From positions 33,881,175-33,945,174 of the forward strand of contig CM067353.1 of assembly GCA_034190875.2 (NCBI GenBank): DNA of 64,000 nt, given 5' to 3'. Below the pieces are notes generated by a model. That model ran no database searches, had not been told where the DNA came from, and was given only the letters and a program-made list of their open reading frames with translations. The stretch is from Urechis unicinctus. Lineage: Eukaryota; Annelida; Polychaeta; Xenopneusta; Urechidae. Each line of letters begins with the position of its first letter. Position 1 is the stretch's first letter. This document shows positions 50,701 to 64,000 of the stretch, one piece after another. Position numbers and translations under genes: made by a program.

Positions 50701-53700
50701 CCTATTTAATGGATCATTTGGATAGCACGTCATGACGGTTCATGTAAATCAAATAGAGTAAATATAGCTAGATCAATGTCTCTTACTCTTGTTAAGAGAC
50801 GCGGTGGATTAGGTATTTGCATGGTAGGCGAATATTATACCGCATACACTTGGAAATTTTCCCCCAGGCTACCTTGATAAAAACTGGCCCCTAGGGCAAA
50901 TTTATCGATATATTCTCGTTCGCAACACTATCGTAATGCACAATTATAATAATTGGCATCGCAATACGGTAATGAAAGTGCAATTGCAAAGCTATGCGTT
51001 GTCGTTTATTAGGTAAGTGCATTTTGCCACCTTAAATTACTGATGATATGAGTTTCAAAAGCAAATGGGTCAGGAAATAAACGCTTGTTTTTACTATCGC
51101 GGAGTGGATCATCTGCCTCTATGCCTACTTTGTGATAGATTTGTGCATACTATTCAATTTATTGACGATGATATTTAACTTTACAGCCGAAGGCACTCCC
51201 TCTGATTGTGGCTGTCTAAATTGCTAAAGCCAGAAGCTTACTCCCTGATTAATCTAGCCATCCCCAGTCGTTGGGATTGTGTGATAACTCTTCAGCTCTA
51301 CGCGGTTCTCGTTCCATTGTTGGTGCATGAAAATAACAGGGGCAAAATTGTTTTAGGCGTATCAATAGCTCATATCATTGATAGCTAAAATATTCTAATC
51401 AACTAATGAGCTAAAACCATCATGTAAATTTCGTGGCAAGCAGAACATTGCTGTTTAAAATGTCAGATCCTGAAATGAAGTTCTGTAGTAATGTACCACG
51501 AAATATAGTATCTACCGGAACCGATGTTTGTAGAACGCATCATGTAATAGGTTAATAACACAAAATATGGAGTACGTCGGCAATAAAAACAACCAATCCA
51601 CAATAACAATACGAATGAGATATATTACATCCGCTATTAGTAGCTTCATTGCTTTCTCGTACGCCCCCTAAATCAATCAGCTAAAGCAATAGATAAACAT
51701 TCAGCACTTCCAATTAGTTCATGAATGTGTAACAAATCATCACTCAGAAAGTGGATACACTACAAAAAGTGCATCACATATACTACATTAGTGACAGTGT
51801 GCTTTTATTCATCGGGACAATATGTCACCATTCAAAGAGACCAACCAAAACAGCCACAAAAAGAACTATATTTAAAATTAGAGATGAATATCATTTCCTA
51901 GTTATTCTGTCGTAATAAGAAATATTGATACACTTACGCTTTCCGTCAAATGTTTATGTCGGCAACAGCTAATGTAATAGAAGGCAGCGAATTGAAATAT
52001 ATGGAGCAGAATGCAACTGGACGAATGTAATTGGCGGTTATTTTTAGGGGTCAGCTCTTTGGCCTCGTCATTTCTTTAGACGTTATTAGTCTCACAGATA
52101 TCGCTGTTGGCGTTATAGTAAACAAATTGCCATATAACATGAAATTAAACTCCATAGTTCGCATAACAGCTTACAAATGGCAAAACTGGTTCAATTATTT
52201 ATTTTTCTATGCAGCTTATTCGTGTTTTTTATTGCAAAACACGAATAACTAATTATATTATGGGACTAAATATAGAATAGTCTAATGTGAAAACGAAATG
52301 CATATTATTTAACACGCAACTATTGCGGAAAGATTCGGACGGATTCGCCGCTAATCTATTACATTATCGCCAAAGACGTACTTGTTCATTCCGTCGTCCC
52401 TTTTCTCGATAATCCAAACATAATTATATGATGACAATTGCTTGGCTGCATATCACTTTTGTATATTTATCAAATAATATAGGTACGTATGGCGAAGAAA
52501 TTTGTTGCCTTTTTTCCCTGTCAGAAATCTTCTGCAGGGTAACTGTGGAAAACATTTCACAAAAAGTCCCTTATTTTGTTCACTCAGGGGAACAACCTTC
52601 ACGAATTGCGCAAATCACTATAATTGGTCTGCAGATGTCCGATAAAGCAATGTTAATGAAAAGCTGCACAGCAAATGGTGACCGATATATCCTTAAATAG
52701 TAATTTATGATACATACAGCAGCAATGATAGCTATGATCATAGGATATAGTTAACTATGGGTCCTGCACAACGATATTTTGATACTTTTGATTGTAAATA
52801 ATTTCTTTTATAACGACAAAAGATAAGTTTCTGTTGAGAAACTGGCTTTTTCTCTATACTGATCCGTATATAAAACTGTTTCGATGACAAATAGTTACAA
52901 TCAACCAAGACGAACTCAGAGGTCTGATTTCTAACTACGGGTTATGATTGCGTGTTGCAAATTGAATGTATACAATCAAAGCTTATGATAGGTTTATAGA
53001 TTAGCTGTCGTCACTTGCATCACAGAAGTGCTGTAAATTGAGTGATGCCAATATTTCTATGCTATCGGTTCTATCATACAACGTATTATTTGCTTCAAAT
53101 GGATAGTAGTAAAGATAACAATTATCTATGGTTTGCACGTTGAAGCTCACAACAGCTGTGATGATTGCAACAAAGTTGGAAATACGGGAAATACTCATTC
53201 CGGTATGATTTACGAAAAGTGCTATTGTCAAATGCATTCAAATAATTGTTCCTTGGGTAATACCTCGCCTGCATAGACAATAGCAATTGTGCCAATTGAA
53301 ATTAATCTCTCATTTGCGTCAAAACAGTTGCTGATTCGGTGGTTGATTAATGGATGTTTTTGTTAGGAGAGCAGAATACCTGCGCTTGAAATTCCGTTGT
53401 TTATGATACTTTATCACTGACTCAACCGTTGAACGTAATGTTTCAATAAAGGTGACATGATTTTAGGTAACTCTGTCTAAATGAGTTATACAACCAATTA
53501 TCATTATGGAATATTTATTAAATTAGCAACTTGAGCCGCTCATTAATGAAGGTAGTGAGCAATATTGATATACCCAGCAGTGTCGATTGCTTGTTTTAAT
53601 AGCACCGCATATGCGCTGTTATTGATAAATCAATGATATTGCACTCAACAAAATGCTTGCGACGCATGTGCGGCGGTCTGGGAATATTTATTGTAAGGGT

Positions 53701-54436
53701 AGGTTGGGTACAAGACACTGTTTATATCCAGTAGCACCTACGGAGCTGGACACAATGCCCTAGATTTCCATTGGGTGAGTCACAATGTGTATGTTTGAGT
53801 TCGTGCTGTGTGGCGCTTAAATCGACGTCGACGGTAAACGATACGACCAATTTCAGTCATATATAATACTCGGCTCGTAATAAACAGCCAAATTATGTTG
53901 TTTACAAGCCGAAAGTTGCATTACTATTGTTATGCTCGTAGGTCCGATCTTGTGACATCGTGTACTATCGCTTGACTCAAGGTTGCCGTTATCAAGGTTA
54001 TCGTTATCCTCCATTGATTGCTTGATAACATGTTCGCCCTTTCATTGTTTGTATCTATATATTCCAGTTGATGACCTTTGAAATGCATGCATCATTCTGT
54101 CGCCCTATTTGTTTATATCATAGATTATAATGATTGAAATGCTATTTGTTTGATCGGTTATGAAATGTCATAACTGTTTCGCAATCCAAAATTCAATTGA
54201 GGGTATAAATACATATACGGGTGAATGAGTTGCCATGGCAATGAAACTTCTCCTAGAAATCGTATTTGATATGGGCCGAGAAGCTGAATATCTGGTACAT
54301 GGGTTCGTTTTACGTAAATAAACACATATTGATGATTATGGCACTGTGCAGCAGCGTAGTCAAATTGACACTAAGTATTTTACCTTATATCTGTTTCATA
54401 TGCATCCGTTGGGTACAATTCTTCTAGGTCATACAA
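47725..54436. other. Long gene-free AT-rich stretch
   Basis: No recognised genes. Near 49620-49675 the phrase AAGTCGTCGATTCCGATCCCG resembles a degraded tRNA T-arm of the sort found in SINE heads, but the A box is not convincing. Confidence 0.5.
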
Positions 54437-54994
54437 CATACATACATACATACATACATACATACATACATACATACATACATACATACATACATACATA
54501 CATACATACATACATACATACATACATACATACATACATACATACATACATACACATACATACATACATACATACATACATACATACATACATACATACA
54601 TACATACATACATACATACACATACATACATACATACATACATACATACATACATACATACATACATACATACATACATACATACATACATACATACATA
54701 CATACATACATACATACATACATACATACATACATACATACATACATACATACATACATACATACATACATACATACATACATACATACATACATACATA
54801 CATACATACATACACATACATACATACATACATACATACATACATACATACATACATACATACATACATACATACATACATACATGCATACATAATACAT
54901 ATACATACATACATACAACATACACACATACATACATACATACATACATCGCCCTCCATACATACATACATACATACATACATACATACATACA
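54437..54994. repeat. (ACAT)n tetranucleotide array
   Basis: About 555 bp of ACAT units, interrupted around 54885-54960 (GCATACATAATACAT, CATCGCCCTCC). It is the reverse-complement motif of the array at 27115-27669 and nearly the same length. Long frames here are artefacts. Confidence 0.98.
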
Positions 54995-55900
54995 GCTATT
55001 ATAGGAATAAAATCACATTCAGGGACGTTATTGTATGTTTGTCTGCTCATCCTCTGTTTCCCTTTGCATAATTACCGCTGCATTGTCTAATCAGCTTAAT
55101 AAAGAAGTCAACCATGACATCTAGAGCTTTATGTTCAGACGATTGTGCTGTAGTAATATTGTCCATTTGATATTCTAATTATATGTGCTTCTGACTGATA
55201 TGTCTCGTGTGTAAAAATACATTACCAGTCATTTATCCAGTCTCGTGCATTATTCAAATCTTGCCTCAAGTTTGGAGTCAACATTGTTGATTTGTGATCC
55301 ATAATTGCACAAAACCACTGAGACATTGGTAGGAAATCATTAGTGAGGGATTGCACATACAGATTCATCAAATCTTTAGTATACACATGATACCCAATGT
55401 GCAATATTTATTCGAGTCCTCTAATTTATGTTTTCAGGTTTGTGTGACTTCGGATATCACACTTATAGGCCGATAATTTACTGGCTGTTGGAAATGGCCA
55501 CAGTATCTATTGGTTTCACGATATCACATTATTATATGTCGAGAACGCTTTTCTTCATAATCAAATATTGGAGAACAATGTGGTTAGGCTAGTTCTCTCA
55601 CGTACCTTGGTTGTAGTTTAGGTGCTCTCGGTGCTTTGCAGTATTGTATGCACAATTATTCTTAAAACCTTGCTTAGATCTCAGGACATTAAATTTGACT
55701 TCATTCTTGTCATTATAAATAGCAAAACTTGTTCCTGAGATCCTTCTTTTCGTTTATATCCGACTTAACTTCACCTAAAAGAAGACTTTACGAGGAAAAA
55801 ACGACGATAAAAACAATTACATTAACAATAATCTTATTCAATCATGACAACAGTATAAATCATATTGCGCAATGATGCCACTTTTGAATGATTGACATAG
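54995..55900. other. No confident gene
   Basis: A minus frame at 55404-55222 ends with LRQDLNNARDWINDW, which faintly recalls the region after the YADD box of LINE reverse transcriptases. No catalytic motif accompanies it. Confidence 0.4.
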
Positions 55901-55996
55901 TAAAACTGCACAAAAGCTTCGACGGACTTGGGGAGCATGATGAGGAATACTTTATTCCGCAACAGGCACCACCAACGCATTCTGAAATGCAAGAAC
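55901..55996 (+). CDS. Candidate internal exon, unidentified
   Basis: Bounded by an AG (ATTGACATAG, ending 55900) and a donor GTATGT at 55997. The length is 96 nt with phase 1 at both ends. The peptide LHKSFDGLGEHDEEYF then IPQQAPPTHSEMQE is hydrophilic and acidic, unlike chance frames of this AT-rich region. The acceptor has a weak pyrimidine tract. No family is recognised. Confidence 0.28.
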
Positions 55997-56825
55997 GTAT
56001 GTGTTTATGGTGCTTTAAAAATTGCCTCACTACCACACTTTTGCACACAATAAAGATTAATATGGCTAGCGAAGTAGCAATCAGCAGTCATGTCGCGGTA
56101 AAACTTTATTATTTGACACTATATCTTCCATTAGACCACAATATGTGAAGCAAGAACATTTTCGTCAAACAGAAGACTAGTCTATCATAATTTATCCATT
56201 TAGAATACAGATATGTGGCAAACGCAATAACTCTACCAAATATAGGATGGCAAATATCTTAATTTGGTTTTCATCTTCCACCCTGGTAAAATGATTGGCA
56301 GATCAATTGCTTGAGGGTGAAATAAAATGGAAACTCATGGAATGATTAATTAGCATATAAACGCGGATTAGCATCATTGATATATCACAGTAAGTGCTTG
56401 CAGAAATCATTATTGTGTGTCTTACGCACACGTTTTGTCTTTTTATCTTTGGCGGTTGCAGGCCGTAGAGGTAGAAAACAGCTACCGATAGTTTATTCGA
56501 CCCTAGTTCCCCATAAGACTCATCATAGCAACAGATGTTATAGTTTTTTTATCAGTTAGGGGCCTATAATTTGCCAACTTAGCCACTTGAAACAATGCGT
56601 GCGCCTGGCAACTCATATAACGGCACAATGGAACCACGCCAGTGGAAATGTTTGGAATACACATTTTCTTAACTTTGCTTATAGATGCATGACGCAAAAA
56701 TGCGACAACCTTTCTAGAACTATCATTCCTATGGTGCGCAATATCGACCGTCTATCGCTAGTCATTATATCTATCTATAAGACCTGATTTATGGACTTAT
56801 AGATCATAACGAGAAATGAAGCTAT
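55997..56825. other. No confident gene
   Basis: A good pyrimidine tract and CAG at 56459-56461 precede an open segment (RRGRKQLPIVYSTLVPHK...) ending in a stop at 56559. It could be a terminal exon, but nothing else supports it. Confidence 0.35.
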
Positions 56826-57197
56826 CAGTCCATTGCCAGTGTTTTATTGGTTGGTGGCGAATCTCACCACAGCAATTAATGTCATGTCAATATGAAATTC
56901 CAAATCCAGTTCCCAGAGCAATATACAAAAGCATATAAGTACTCCATGGTAATGGCTGGGAATAATGACTTTGATATCAATAGAATGGCGCTACCATATG
57001 CATAAATGATGACGTCCCCAATCAGCTAGCGACTGCATGCATATAGAAGGGTTAAGGTATGGCAAGTATTCATCTTGGCTTCCTTGATTATGGGTCAGAG
57101 CAGAATTAGGTTTATGTCACAAGTATAGCACAATATGTTTATGCGTATTCGCTGAACGTTTGATGTTTACGTCAGCTAATGCTATGCCGTTTTTACC
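56826..57197 (+). repeat. Dispersed repeat family A, copy 2
   Basis: Same-orientation partner of 41985-42372. Begins TCCATTGCCAGTGTTTT and ends near GCTATGCCGTTTTTACC. Confidence 0.82.
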
Positions 57198-60100
57198 AGA
57201 TTATTTAATGTGGCATCGTGTAACAATGTAACCATGGTGGATGCTGTGTACTTGATATGTGTGTGATTGACAGTAGGAGTAGTGCTATAAAGAAAGAGCA
57301 TGAGCTTTCGAATTCTACCGTACCTATGAATCTGTGTGGCACGACTATTCAAGTATTTAAAAAAAGCATAAATCCGCCCTTTAACAAACGCTCAATTTGA
57401 GCTGCAAAGCTCATCATCAAAATAAAACTTAAGCCAACTGGTCCATTTTATATATGATGTATTCACCAATTAGATGACCGTATAAGTCCGTGCATTATGG
57501 TCCCCATTACAGATGACGCAATTACTCAACCAATTGAACAGGGTATTCTGAACGGATTGATAACGGAAGTATATCTCGATACTACAGTAGCAGGGAATAT
57601 ACTGCTGACCAGCTGAGGTAGGTTGTGAACTTAGGTCAAGGGTTAAGTTTTGTAAATTCTGACCCTATGTATTGAAAATCTATTTTGTACTGACCCATGC
57701 TGCCGTAATTAAGAGATTTAAACACCAATGGCACCTTTGGTATTTTATGCAATAGCTAAACAGATCAATAGCTGAACATTTAGTAAAAGCCAGAACGCAT
57801 ATGGACTATGCGATGATTGCTCTTTCAATGTCATGACAGCATTTATTTCTAAACAAATTTGGTGCTGTTCATATTCACACGCACATGTGTCATCTATGTG
57901 TGGTGTTTGGTGATGACACTGTGCCGCACTGTTAATGGGTGGATGCTCAAAACGGTCCGATCACTCAACATATATAGTTCTTCTAGCACTACATTGTCGT
58001 AAACCATAATATGGATAGTTAACAGCTGAGAGTGTGAAGATGGTCGTAACGTATGTAATGTTCACTGCAAATTGTATCGCTGACTTTGCTCATTGGCAGT
58101 CATTTCCTACTCGAATGATTTTAAGTATCCTGTGATGTAATAACATCGGTTGCATTTTCCCAGTAAGCATGTACAAAATGACGGTAATTATCATCAAAAT
58201 GCAGTGAAGCGTTGTGAGGAATACAGGACCATGCCACATACTACAGTCGGCTTGAGGACTTAAGCATTAAGACAGGACTTGTGAAGTGGCATTGTTGCTT
58301 TAACCGGGAAGCATATACCTAGGGATAAGCCTCGCGTCACGATGTTCCATGATGATGATCATCATCTTCATTATTAAGTGATGCTATCTAGACGATGACA
58401 CCATGATGTCTGCATCATGTCCGGCTGTGAAGCCATATAGTTAATAGAATATACTAATGTTGCCTGAACTTAAACGCTTTTACTTGATGCGGCCTTTCTT
58501 GTAGCCACCTGCTACTTTGATTCACAAACATTACGAGCTCTATGAAATCTAAGTCACATATGTGGCTACTAGCCAATTAATTCTACACAATTTATCTCAT
58601 GAAATGCGACAGCATCTATTCATCGTCTGGTGCATATACCAATGTTCTATTTTAGCACTTGTGTGTATGATAGGTTCAGAGGAACTTTTGTCATTAGATA
58701 AGTGATAGTGGGAATAGCTTGCGCGCTTTCGCATGTCATTTTAGTCATATCTCAAATATTCTACTTCTATTTTGAATTTGCGAAACAACGCAAATGCATT
58801 AGTGGTAGGACGAAAAACGGCAAATGGTGTGACACTGACCCAGCGTAGCGCAAAAGCTATTATTTGTTCATTGGAAGAAATGCAAAAATCACTTATTACT
58901 AAAATGTGACTAAATATTGACGGGTCCTCCATTATATATAATGATTCTACACAGCACACTAGTACCACATGCGTCACAGTAGACGAACAACCAGCGTTAA
59001 CATACACCTACGACATAAGACACACGAAAGGCAACGAATAAAACCGAAGGCTTCGCATTGCCGCAGCTATTGATTTGTAAGAATAAATTGTTTCAACATT
59101 CTGTCCATATATAAATAGAATCACCGGCAAACGAGAGGTAACTGGTAGTCCAGTTAGCATAGAATGACTCTGTCATGCGCCACTGTGGTGGTGTTAACAG
59201 TGGAGTATTCTGTGTTATATCAACCTAAGTAGACTAAGGCACAACCCAGAGGTACAATTCAGGTGTAATAGAGACCGTTACAGTGTCCGCTGCACGCAAA
59301 AAGCCATGTTAATTGTAGACCTAACCTTTACTGCCGGTTCCGGAGTCATTTCGGCGATGCTGACTGCTTGATCAAATTTCACTGTATGTATGAGTGCCAT
59401 AGGGATAATTCCGACACAAAAGAGGCATGCATTATTGACGCTACATATTTAACAGTTCTACATATTTAACAGGTCTAGTGTTTTTATTGCTACCACTAAC
59501 TAAACAGACAGCATCTTTATCATTTATATCGGTGCAAACCTGATTCTGCCGCCTATAATATTAATAAGTGGCACAGATGGTGGAAAGAAATATAAATGGT
59601 AGACACTAAATTGCTCCATATCCCTTTATAGACTCAGTTAGGTTGCTTTAATCTTAGAAAGCCCGAAACTGCTATTGCCTTATTGGCAAATAATAGTCGG
59701 CATCTGATTGCATCGCCATATCCTTGATTGTATCACTGCGTTCCTCGCATGGCGTTTCGGCCCGGTATACCACAACTTAATCATGTTAATATTGGATTAT
59801 ACATTGTGCGGTTTTCTCTATCTGAAACTAAACGCCTGAGAATTAATAACATTATTATAAACAGGGCAACATTATTAGGAATTCATATACAGCGGAGGTT
59901 GTGTTGGTAAAAACAGTGATGGTAAATAACATGAAAGCAAGTTATCTACAAATAACGACTAATAAACCTTCTCAATAAGTTGACGTAATAGTTACCGAGC
60001 CGCTAATGCACATCAGAACAGAGTGGTTTCATTTGCTATATAAATAATCAATAAAATAAAACCATAAGGGTTGAAATCGTATAGCTGTATAGCAAAGCCC

Positions 60101-60654
60101 AATGCCGTGGTCAACTCTATAATCAAGAGGATATTGGCTAGTAGTAAAAGTACAACCAAAAATGTCTCTGATTGCTGATCTACCATTAGAAAAACAATAC
60201 GCTGATTCACAACCTGATAACAAGTGCGCAGCGATACTGGTCATTGGACCCATAACTTAACATAGTGAATAACTTGCCACTTCGTCGACAAGTGCGGTCC
60301 AATGGAGAGTCAAGCTCATGATTATTGCATGAATAGAAAGCGTCTTGAGAGGAATAATGCATCACAAGTTTGCACCTTTAAGTTTTCATGGAATATATGA
60401 AGATATGGGATAATCCTATTTAAGGAATTATAGGGGATGAGGAAAAAAACTCTCGGCTGGCATGGTTTAAATTTATTAGCGGGTTCAGGCACTCTTAATG
60501 ATTCACTGAATGATTAACCGATAATTTATTATTGAGCATGCTTGTTTTCGACTAGGTCATGTAACAATGAAGGTCATTTTGGGACGTACGTGTGGTGCCA
60601 ATACAATTTCGTGACACTAGGATCAACCAATAAATAAGCCCACGGACCTTAGAC
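57198..60654. other. Long gene-free AT-rich stretch
   Basis: No recognised genes. It contains a perfect palindrome GATGATGATCATCATC at 58351-58366 and a 17-bp two-unit tandem repeat (CTACATATTTAACAG) at 59441-59474. Confidence 0.5.
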
Positions 60655-60742
60655 ATAATAAGGCGTCCATCTCGCACCGCTTCGTGTAATGAGGCGTACT
60701 ACCAGCGCCCCCAGGTGACCGTCGGTATCAAATCGTACAATC
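60655..60742 (+). promoter_or_regulatory. CpG-rich possible promoter with CTCF-like word
   Basis: A short CpG-dense, GC-rich patch in AT-rich surroundings. AGCGCCCCCAGGTGA at 60704-60718 closely resembles the reverse complement of the CTCF core. The patch ends at ATGGCGGC, which also matches the YY1 motif often found at metazoan gene starts. No TATA box is seen. Confidence 0.35.
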
Positions 60743-60784
60743 ATGGCGGCAAGGAAAAGGGGTGGCGGAGAAATTTGTGCCACG
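60743..60784 (+). CDS. Candidate first coding exon (MAARKRGGGEICAT)
   Basis: ATG at 60743 lies in a strong start context (A at -3 is T here, G at +4). It opens a 14-codon stretch, MAARKRGGGEICAT, followed directly by a donor-like GTAAAT at 60785. The base composition changes sharply at the donor from GC-rich to AT-rich, as at the end of a first exon. The exon is 42 nt, phase 0. No downstream exon was identified in the remaining 3.2 kb, so the gene would continue outside the window or the call is wrong. Confidence 0.35.
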
Positions 60785-61158
60785 GTAAATCGTCATAACA
60801 CATTATGAAATCGGAATTTAGAATTATGAAGGTTTTGATAATAATCACATGCATTTTTTAATCGATCTGCTTAAAGGAGTGAAGCGGGTACGTGGGTTGA
60901 AATTAGCATAATTATATTAAACAATTTAGCCTACTATATAAGCATTGCAAGCTTTATAACCTACAATAATATAGGTACGCTGCAAAATCACAGAATCGTA
61001 TTCAATCGCTTTTGTGTTGAACAAATATAGCACTGACATAAAAAACTAACTTAAATTCTTACATTTTGCGTATATTTGTATAAAGTCATCGAACCAATTA
61101 TATGATCGTGCCATATGATATACAAGACTGTTGCGAGTTATTGTATGCATGGTTTCTA
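60785..61158. other. No recognisable feature
   Basis: AT-rich sequence, possibly intron if the preceding exon is real. Confidence 0.4.
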
Positions 61159-61515
61159 CGCAGGGAACATCTGAGGGGATAAGAATACGGATTTGTGTCA
61201 ATAAATCGTCACTGATATGCCTATAAGCAAGGTTCTACGTGATCAATGAGTTATTAAACCTGAATTTGCAAAAAAGTAAATGCATAAACCAAATGGTTTC
61301 AGATTGCCTCGAGCATCATGCGTATTGAAGATACACCTGCAGTATAAAAAGTTGCTATGGGGTCAGCGGTTTAGACAGATCTCGGTGTTTATATCTCACC
61401 TCTGCACTGGGGGGTTTCTTTTATCATCTAAATCACTAAGTATTACGCAAGGGATTACGTTTTTCATAATAAAAATGTGAGATTTAGTATTTGAGAGATC
61501 CAACTGGGCCAGTTA
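61159..61515 (+). repeat. Dispersed repeat family B, copy 2
   Basis: Same-orientation partner of 18521-18864, 42.6 kb away. The best-kept blocks are CACTGATATGCCTATAAGCA, TGCCTCGAGCATCATGCG and AAGTATTACGCAAGGGATTA. Confidence 0.8.
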
Positions 61516-64000
61516 TTGGTAACAGAGTCGCAATAAAGCACGCAGCTGTATATTTAGCCGCATACCAACGCCCTGGGTGCGAGAAACTACCCAGCGTGTC
61601 ACGCTTAATGGCCAGACAAGTTAATCGGGAGCGCATCTTTTCTCTTCAGTAAACTGCATGCAATAATGTGCGGATATTTAACGTTTGGTGATAAATATAT
61701 AAATATAGTTATTTTTACATCTCAACCTATCAATACAACGTCATAAAGGTATTGATATTAACATATTTCAGTGTGTCATTATGGTCTTTGCAAACATGAC
61801 ATCTATTGGTGATAAACTAACATTCAAGACAGGCACAAATATTTAGTTTGTGCATAATGAGAAATTATTGCTCTCTGCGACGATGGTACCATGGTTAACA
61901 GTCTCCTACACATTCATCACATATAGATGATTTCTTATTCTGACCATGTTATGCTGGGTCAGGTCCTATTGACATAAATAACAGCTGTTGTGACAGTCGG
62001 TTTATTCCCGAACGTTTTGAAAACCAGAACACCGTTTGTTTATAGTTTTTCGTACTCTCACGATAACTTTTACCATTTTGAAATGTTACTGCAAAAATTT
62101 GCAGTCCCTGTGACGCATTAGAGCCTTTCGATTAGGTGATAGACGTACTGTCTTGCTAATGACATATTATTTTGCAATGTGATAATAAGTGTATCTTCAA
62201 AAATTAATTATATAATGGTATAGTTTTGCTGCCCTGAAAAACACACCATCCTCTTAGTATAGCATTCTAGCTTTTATTTAATATTCCGTAGATCACTTAA
62301 AGCATTAGCGCCGTAGCAACTTGGTACACCAATCCTGTACCTCCTAATATCTGAACTGTACGTAGCAGGGTAATGGCACAAAAGCTCCTACTGTATGAAT
62401 AATGTCATGAATAGGCAGATGATACGATAGAAATACTCAGTTTATTCGTGCTAAGTTATAAACGCGATGCCTTACCAACATCAATATACTCATGCATTAA
62501 ACTTCAAGAATCCGCTCACCAATAAAACCTGCAGCCAATGTTTTTAATGAAGGGCTGTTGGGCAATCATATGGAATGAACGCTATTCAAGTGCCTCATAA
62601 TCAATTACGTGAACCAATCATGAATACACAGGGAAGTATATAAAAGATGCGGGCGACTACTATTACAGATATGAGATCACGTTTGCCCAAAAGCCGTTGG
62701 CCATTAATTAAATTTTACCATATAACTGATGTGTCCGACGTCTTGGTATAATCTTTGTATCATCACCAATTCCAAAGTGTTCAAACATACAAACAGCTTA
62801 TATTCAATGATCCAATCCTTTGTTGACCCTCAAAAGCAATCAAGTCTTAAAAGAGCGTTTGTCAAATAAGCACGTTTACATGATCAAACAAACATTCTAG
62901 ACGACGGACTGCAAGTGCAGGACTCAAATACACTAGCAATTATCATGTTAATTTGTGTTCATTTGGATTTTCAGCAGTCGCAAGTTATGTGGTAACATTA
63001 TGCTTGGTTGGAACCATTAGTGTGAGTGAAAATGAATCTGGACTAACGCATTTGTGTTAACCGACACATTTAGCGCAATTGAAACTGCAATGTCAGGGAC
63101 AGCTTGCGTGGCATAAATTAGCATATTGGTTACTGTATACTGATTTGTTTTGTCGACCACCAGTGGCAAGACATTCATCAATCATAAATGCCATGAGACA
63201 ACTTGCCGGGTGCATCACTACAATCCTCGAGCATTAGTAAGAAATGCACATATGGAAGGCTCGCTGCAGTGACAAGTGCATCGTCGCAAACTACAACTCG
63301 ATCACAAATATTACCCTACATTGGACATCGACTTGACAAAGAAAGCCTTGCAATGACCGCGTTTAGGTGTCGATTTTTATTTAGTTGATTTTGGTCATTA
63401 ACTTGACCTGTCATTGTTATAAACATTCAAATAGAGCAATCACTGGAACTGAAAATCCATCTCCAATTGAACTATGTATTATGGAGATATTTGTGAGATA
63501 GCGAGGTATGATGCTCTCATATTAATGATATATATACAATTTGGACAACACGTGCAATCATGGCAGAAGCAAAACAAAACAAAAAAACATATGCAAGGTA
63601 CACATGTATCAACTATAATAAAGACCTTTGTTCTTTGCTATCCTACTTATTACCTGGCAATCATAGTCATTCAGTTATCAGTCAAGTTCAGATTTCATCC
63701 TTATTCATAGGTCTATGCAGCCATTACCTTGTAAACATCTGATGACGTTGGCAATATCTACTTCGGCTACGGCGACATATATCCTGGCAAATATCGGCGA
63801 TTATCCCTTAAAAGATAAGAACGAAGATTCCGCCCATCAACGCTAAAACAAGAATGATTGATTGTAAAATCTTGTCATACTTCCTCAGTTATCGCAAATG
63901 GAGAGTTATATATATTCTTACTCAATGACCAATGTTCTGATGTAATACGTGTTCAGGCAAATACTTACGATTACCCATGAAGCTATACCTTAGCTCAATT
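61516..64000. other. Gene-free AT-rich stretch to window end
   Basis: No recognised genes, repeats or RNA. Short frames at 63203-63742 have no recognised domain. Confidence 0.5.

Noticed and set aside
54430-54442. A second transposon terminus (AGGTCATACAAC resembles the AGGTCACTACAAC end)
   Set aside because: The preceding bases are TTCT rather than TTAA, no partner end was found, and the match runs into the ACAT array.
55222-55404. Second reverse-transcriptase fragment
   Set aside because: LRQDLNNARDWINDW only faintly resembles the post-YADD region and no catalytic motif is present.

Overview
The window is AT-rich eukaryotic (metazoan) genomic DNA. It holds short exon-like stretches with GT/AG splice signals, long simple-sequence arrays, decayed transposons and old dispersed repeats, and no bacterial-style gene packing. 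CpG does not look strongly depleted. Together with the transposon types, this suggests an invertebrate, perhaps a marine deuterostome or other marine phylum; the species cannot be fixed from the sequence alone. Most of the 64 kb is non-coding. Most open frames in it are short and fit chance, or are translations of (TA)n, (ATGT)n or (ACAT)n arrays.

The one richly interpretable locus is 23796-27110: a DNA transposon of about 3.3 kb with TTAA target duplications, short terminal inverted repeats starting AGGTC, and two inward-facing (convergent) genes. The plus-strand gene is a broken THAP-domain transposase of the Kolobok type. The minus-strand gene is different: three exons with canonical splice sites join into an uninterrupted 200-codon frame. 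Its product resembles the cysteine-rich C-terminal ('ballast') domain of the P2X7 receptor, without any channel part. Each end of the element carries a TGACGTCA (CRE) octamer about 110 bp upstream of the inward-facing start codon. An intact P2X7-tail-like gene inside an element whose transposase is dead is the main discovery candidate.

Layout: 1-4757 is mostly featureless, with one possible exon at 342-455. At 4761-7226, two (TA)n arrays bracket a GC-richer island with a LINE reverse-transcriptase relic (YADD, minus), a 20-bp minisatellite, a possible DNA-binding ORF (plus) and a two-zinc-finger mini-ORF (minus). At 7989-14260 there are local duplications and a probable solo LTR (13979-14260). 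At 17843-23516 there are palindromes, two large TA-rich arrays, a dispersed repeat copy, a tRNA-like relic and candidate exons. The transposon follows, with a 555-bp (ATGT)n array directly on its right target site. From 27.8 to 43 kb there are dispersed and tandem repeats plus two more TA arrays. From 43 to 64 kb the sequence is mostly featureless, apart from an (ACAT)n array at 54.4-55.0 kb, second copies of two repeat families, a few exon candidates, and a CpG-rich possible promoter with a first exon at 60.65-60.78 kb.

What can be stated firmly: the simple repeats, the duplications, the element termini, the THAP and RT remnants, and the P2X7-tail-like frame. The isolated exons are hypotheses: none was recognised, and none can be linked into a gene model without transcripts or homology searches.
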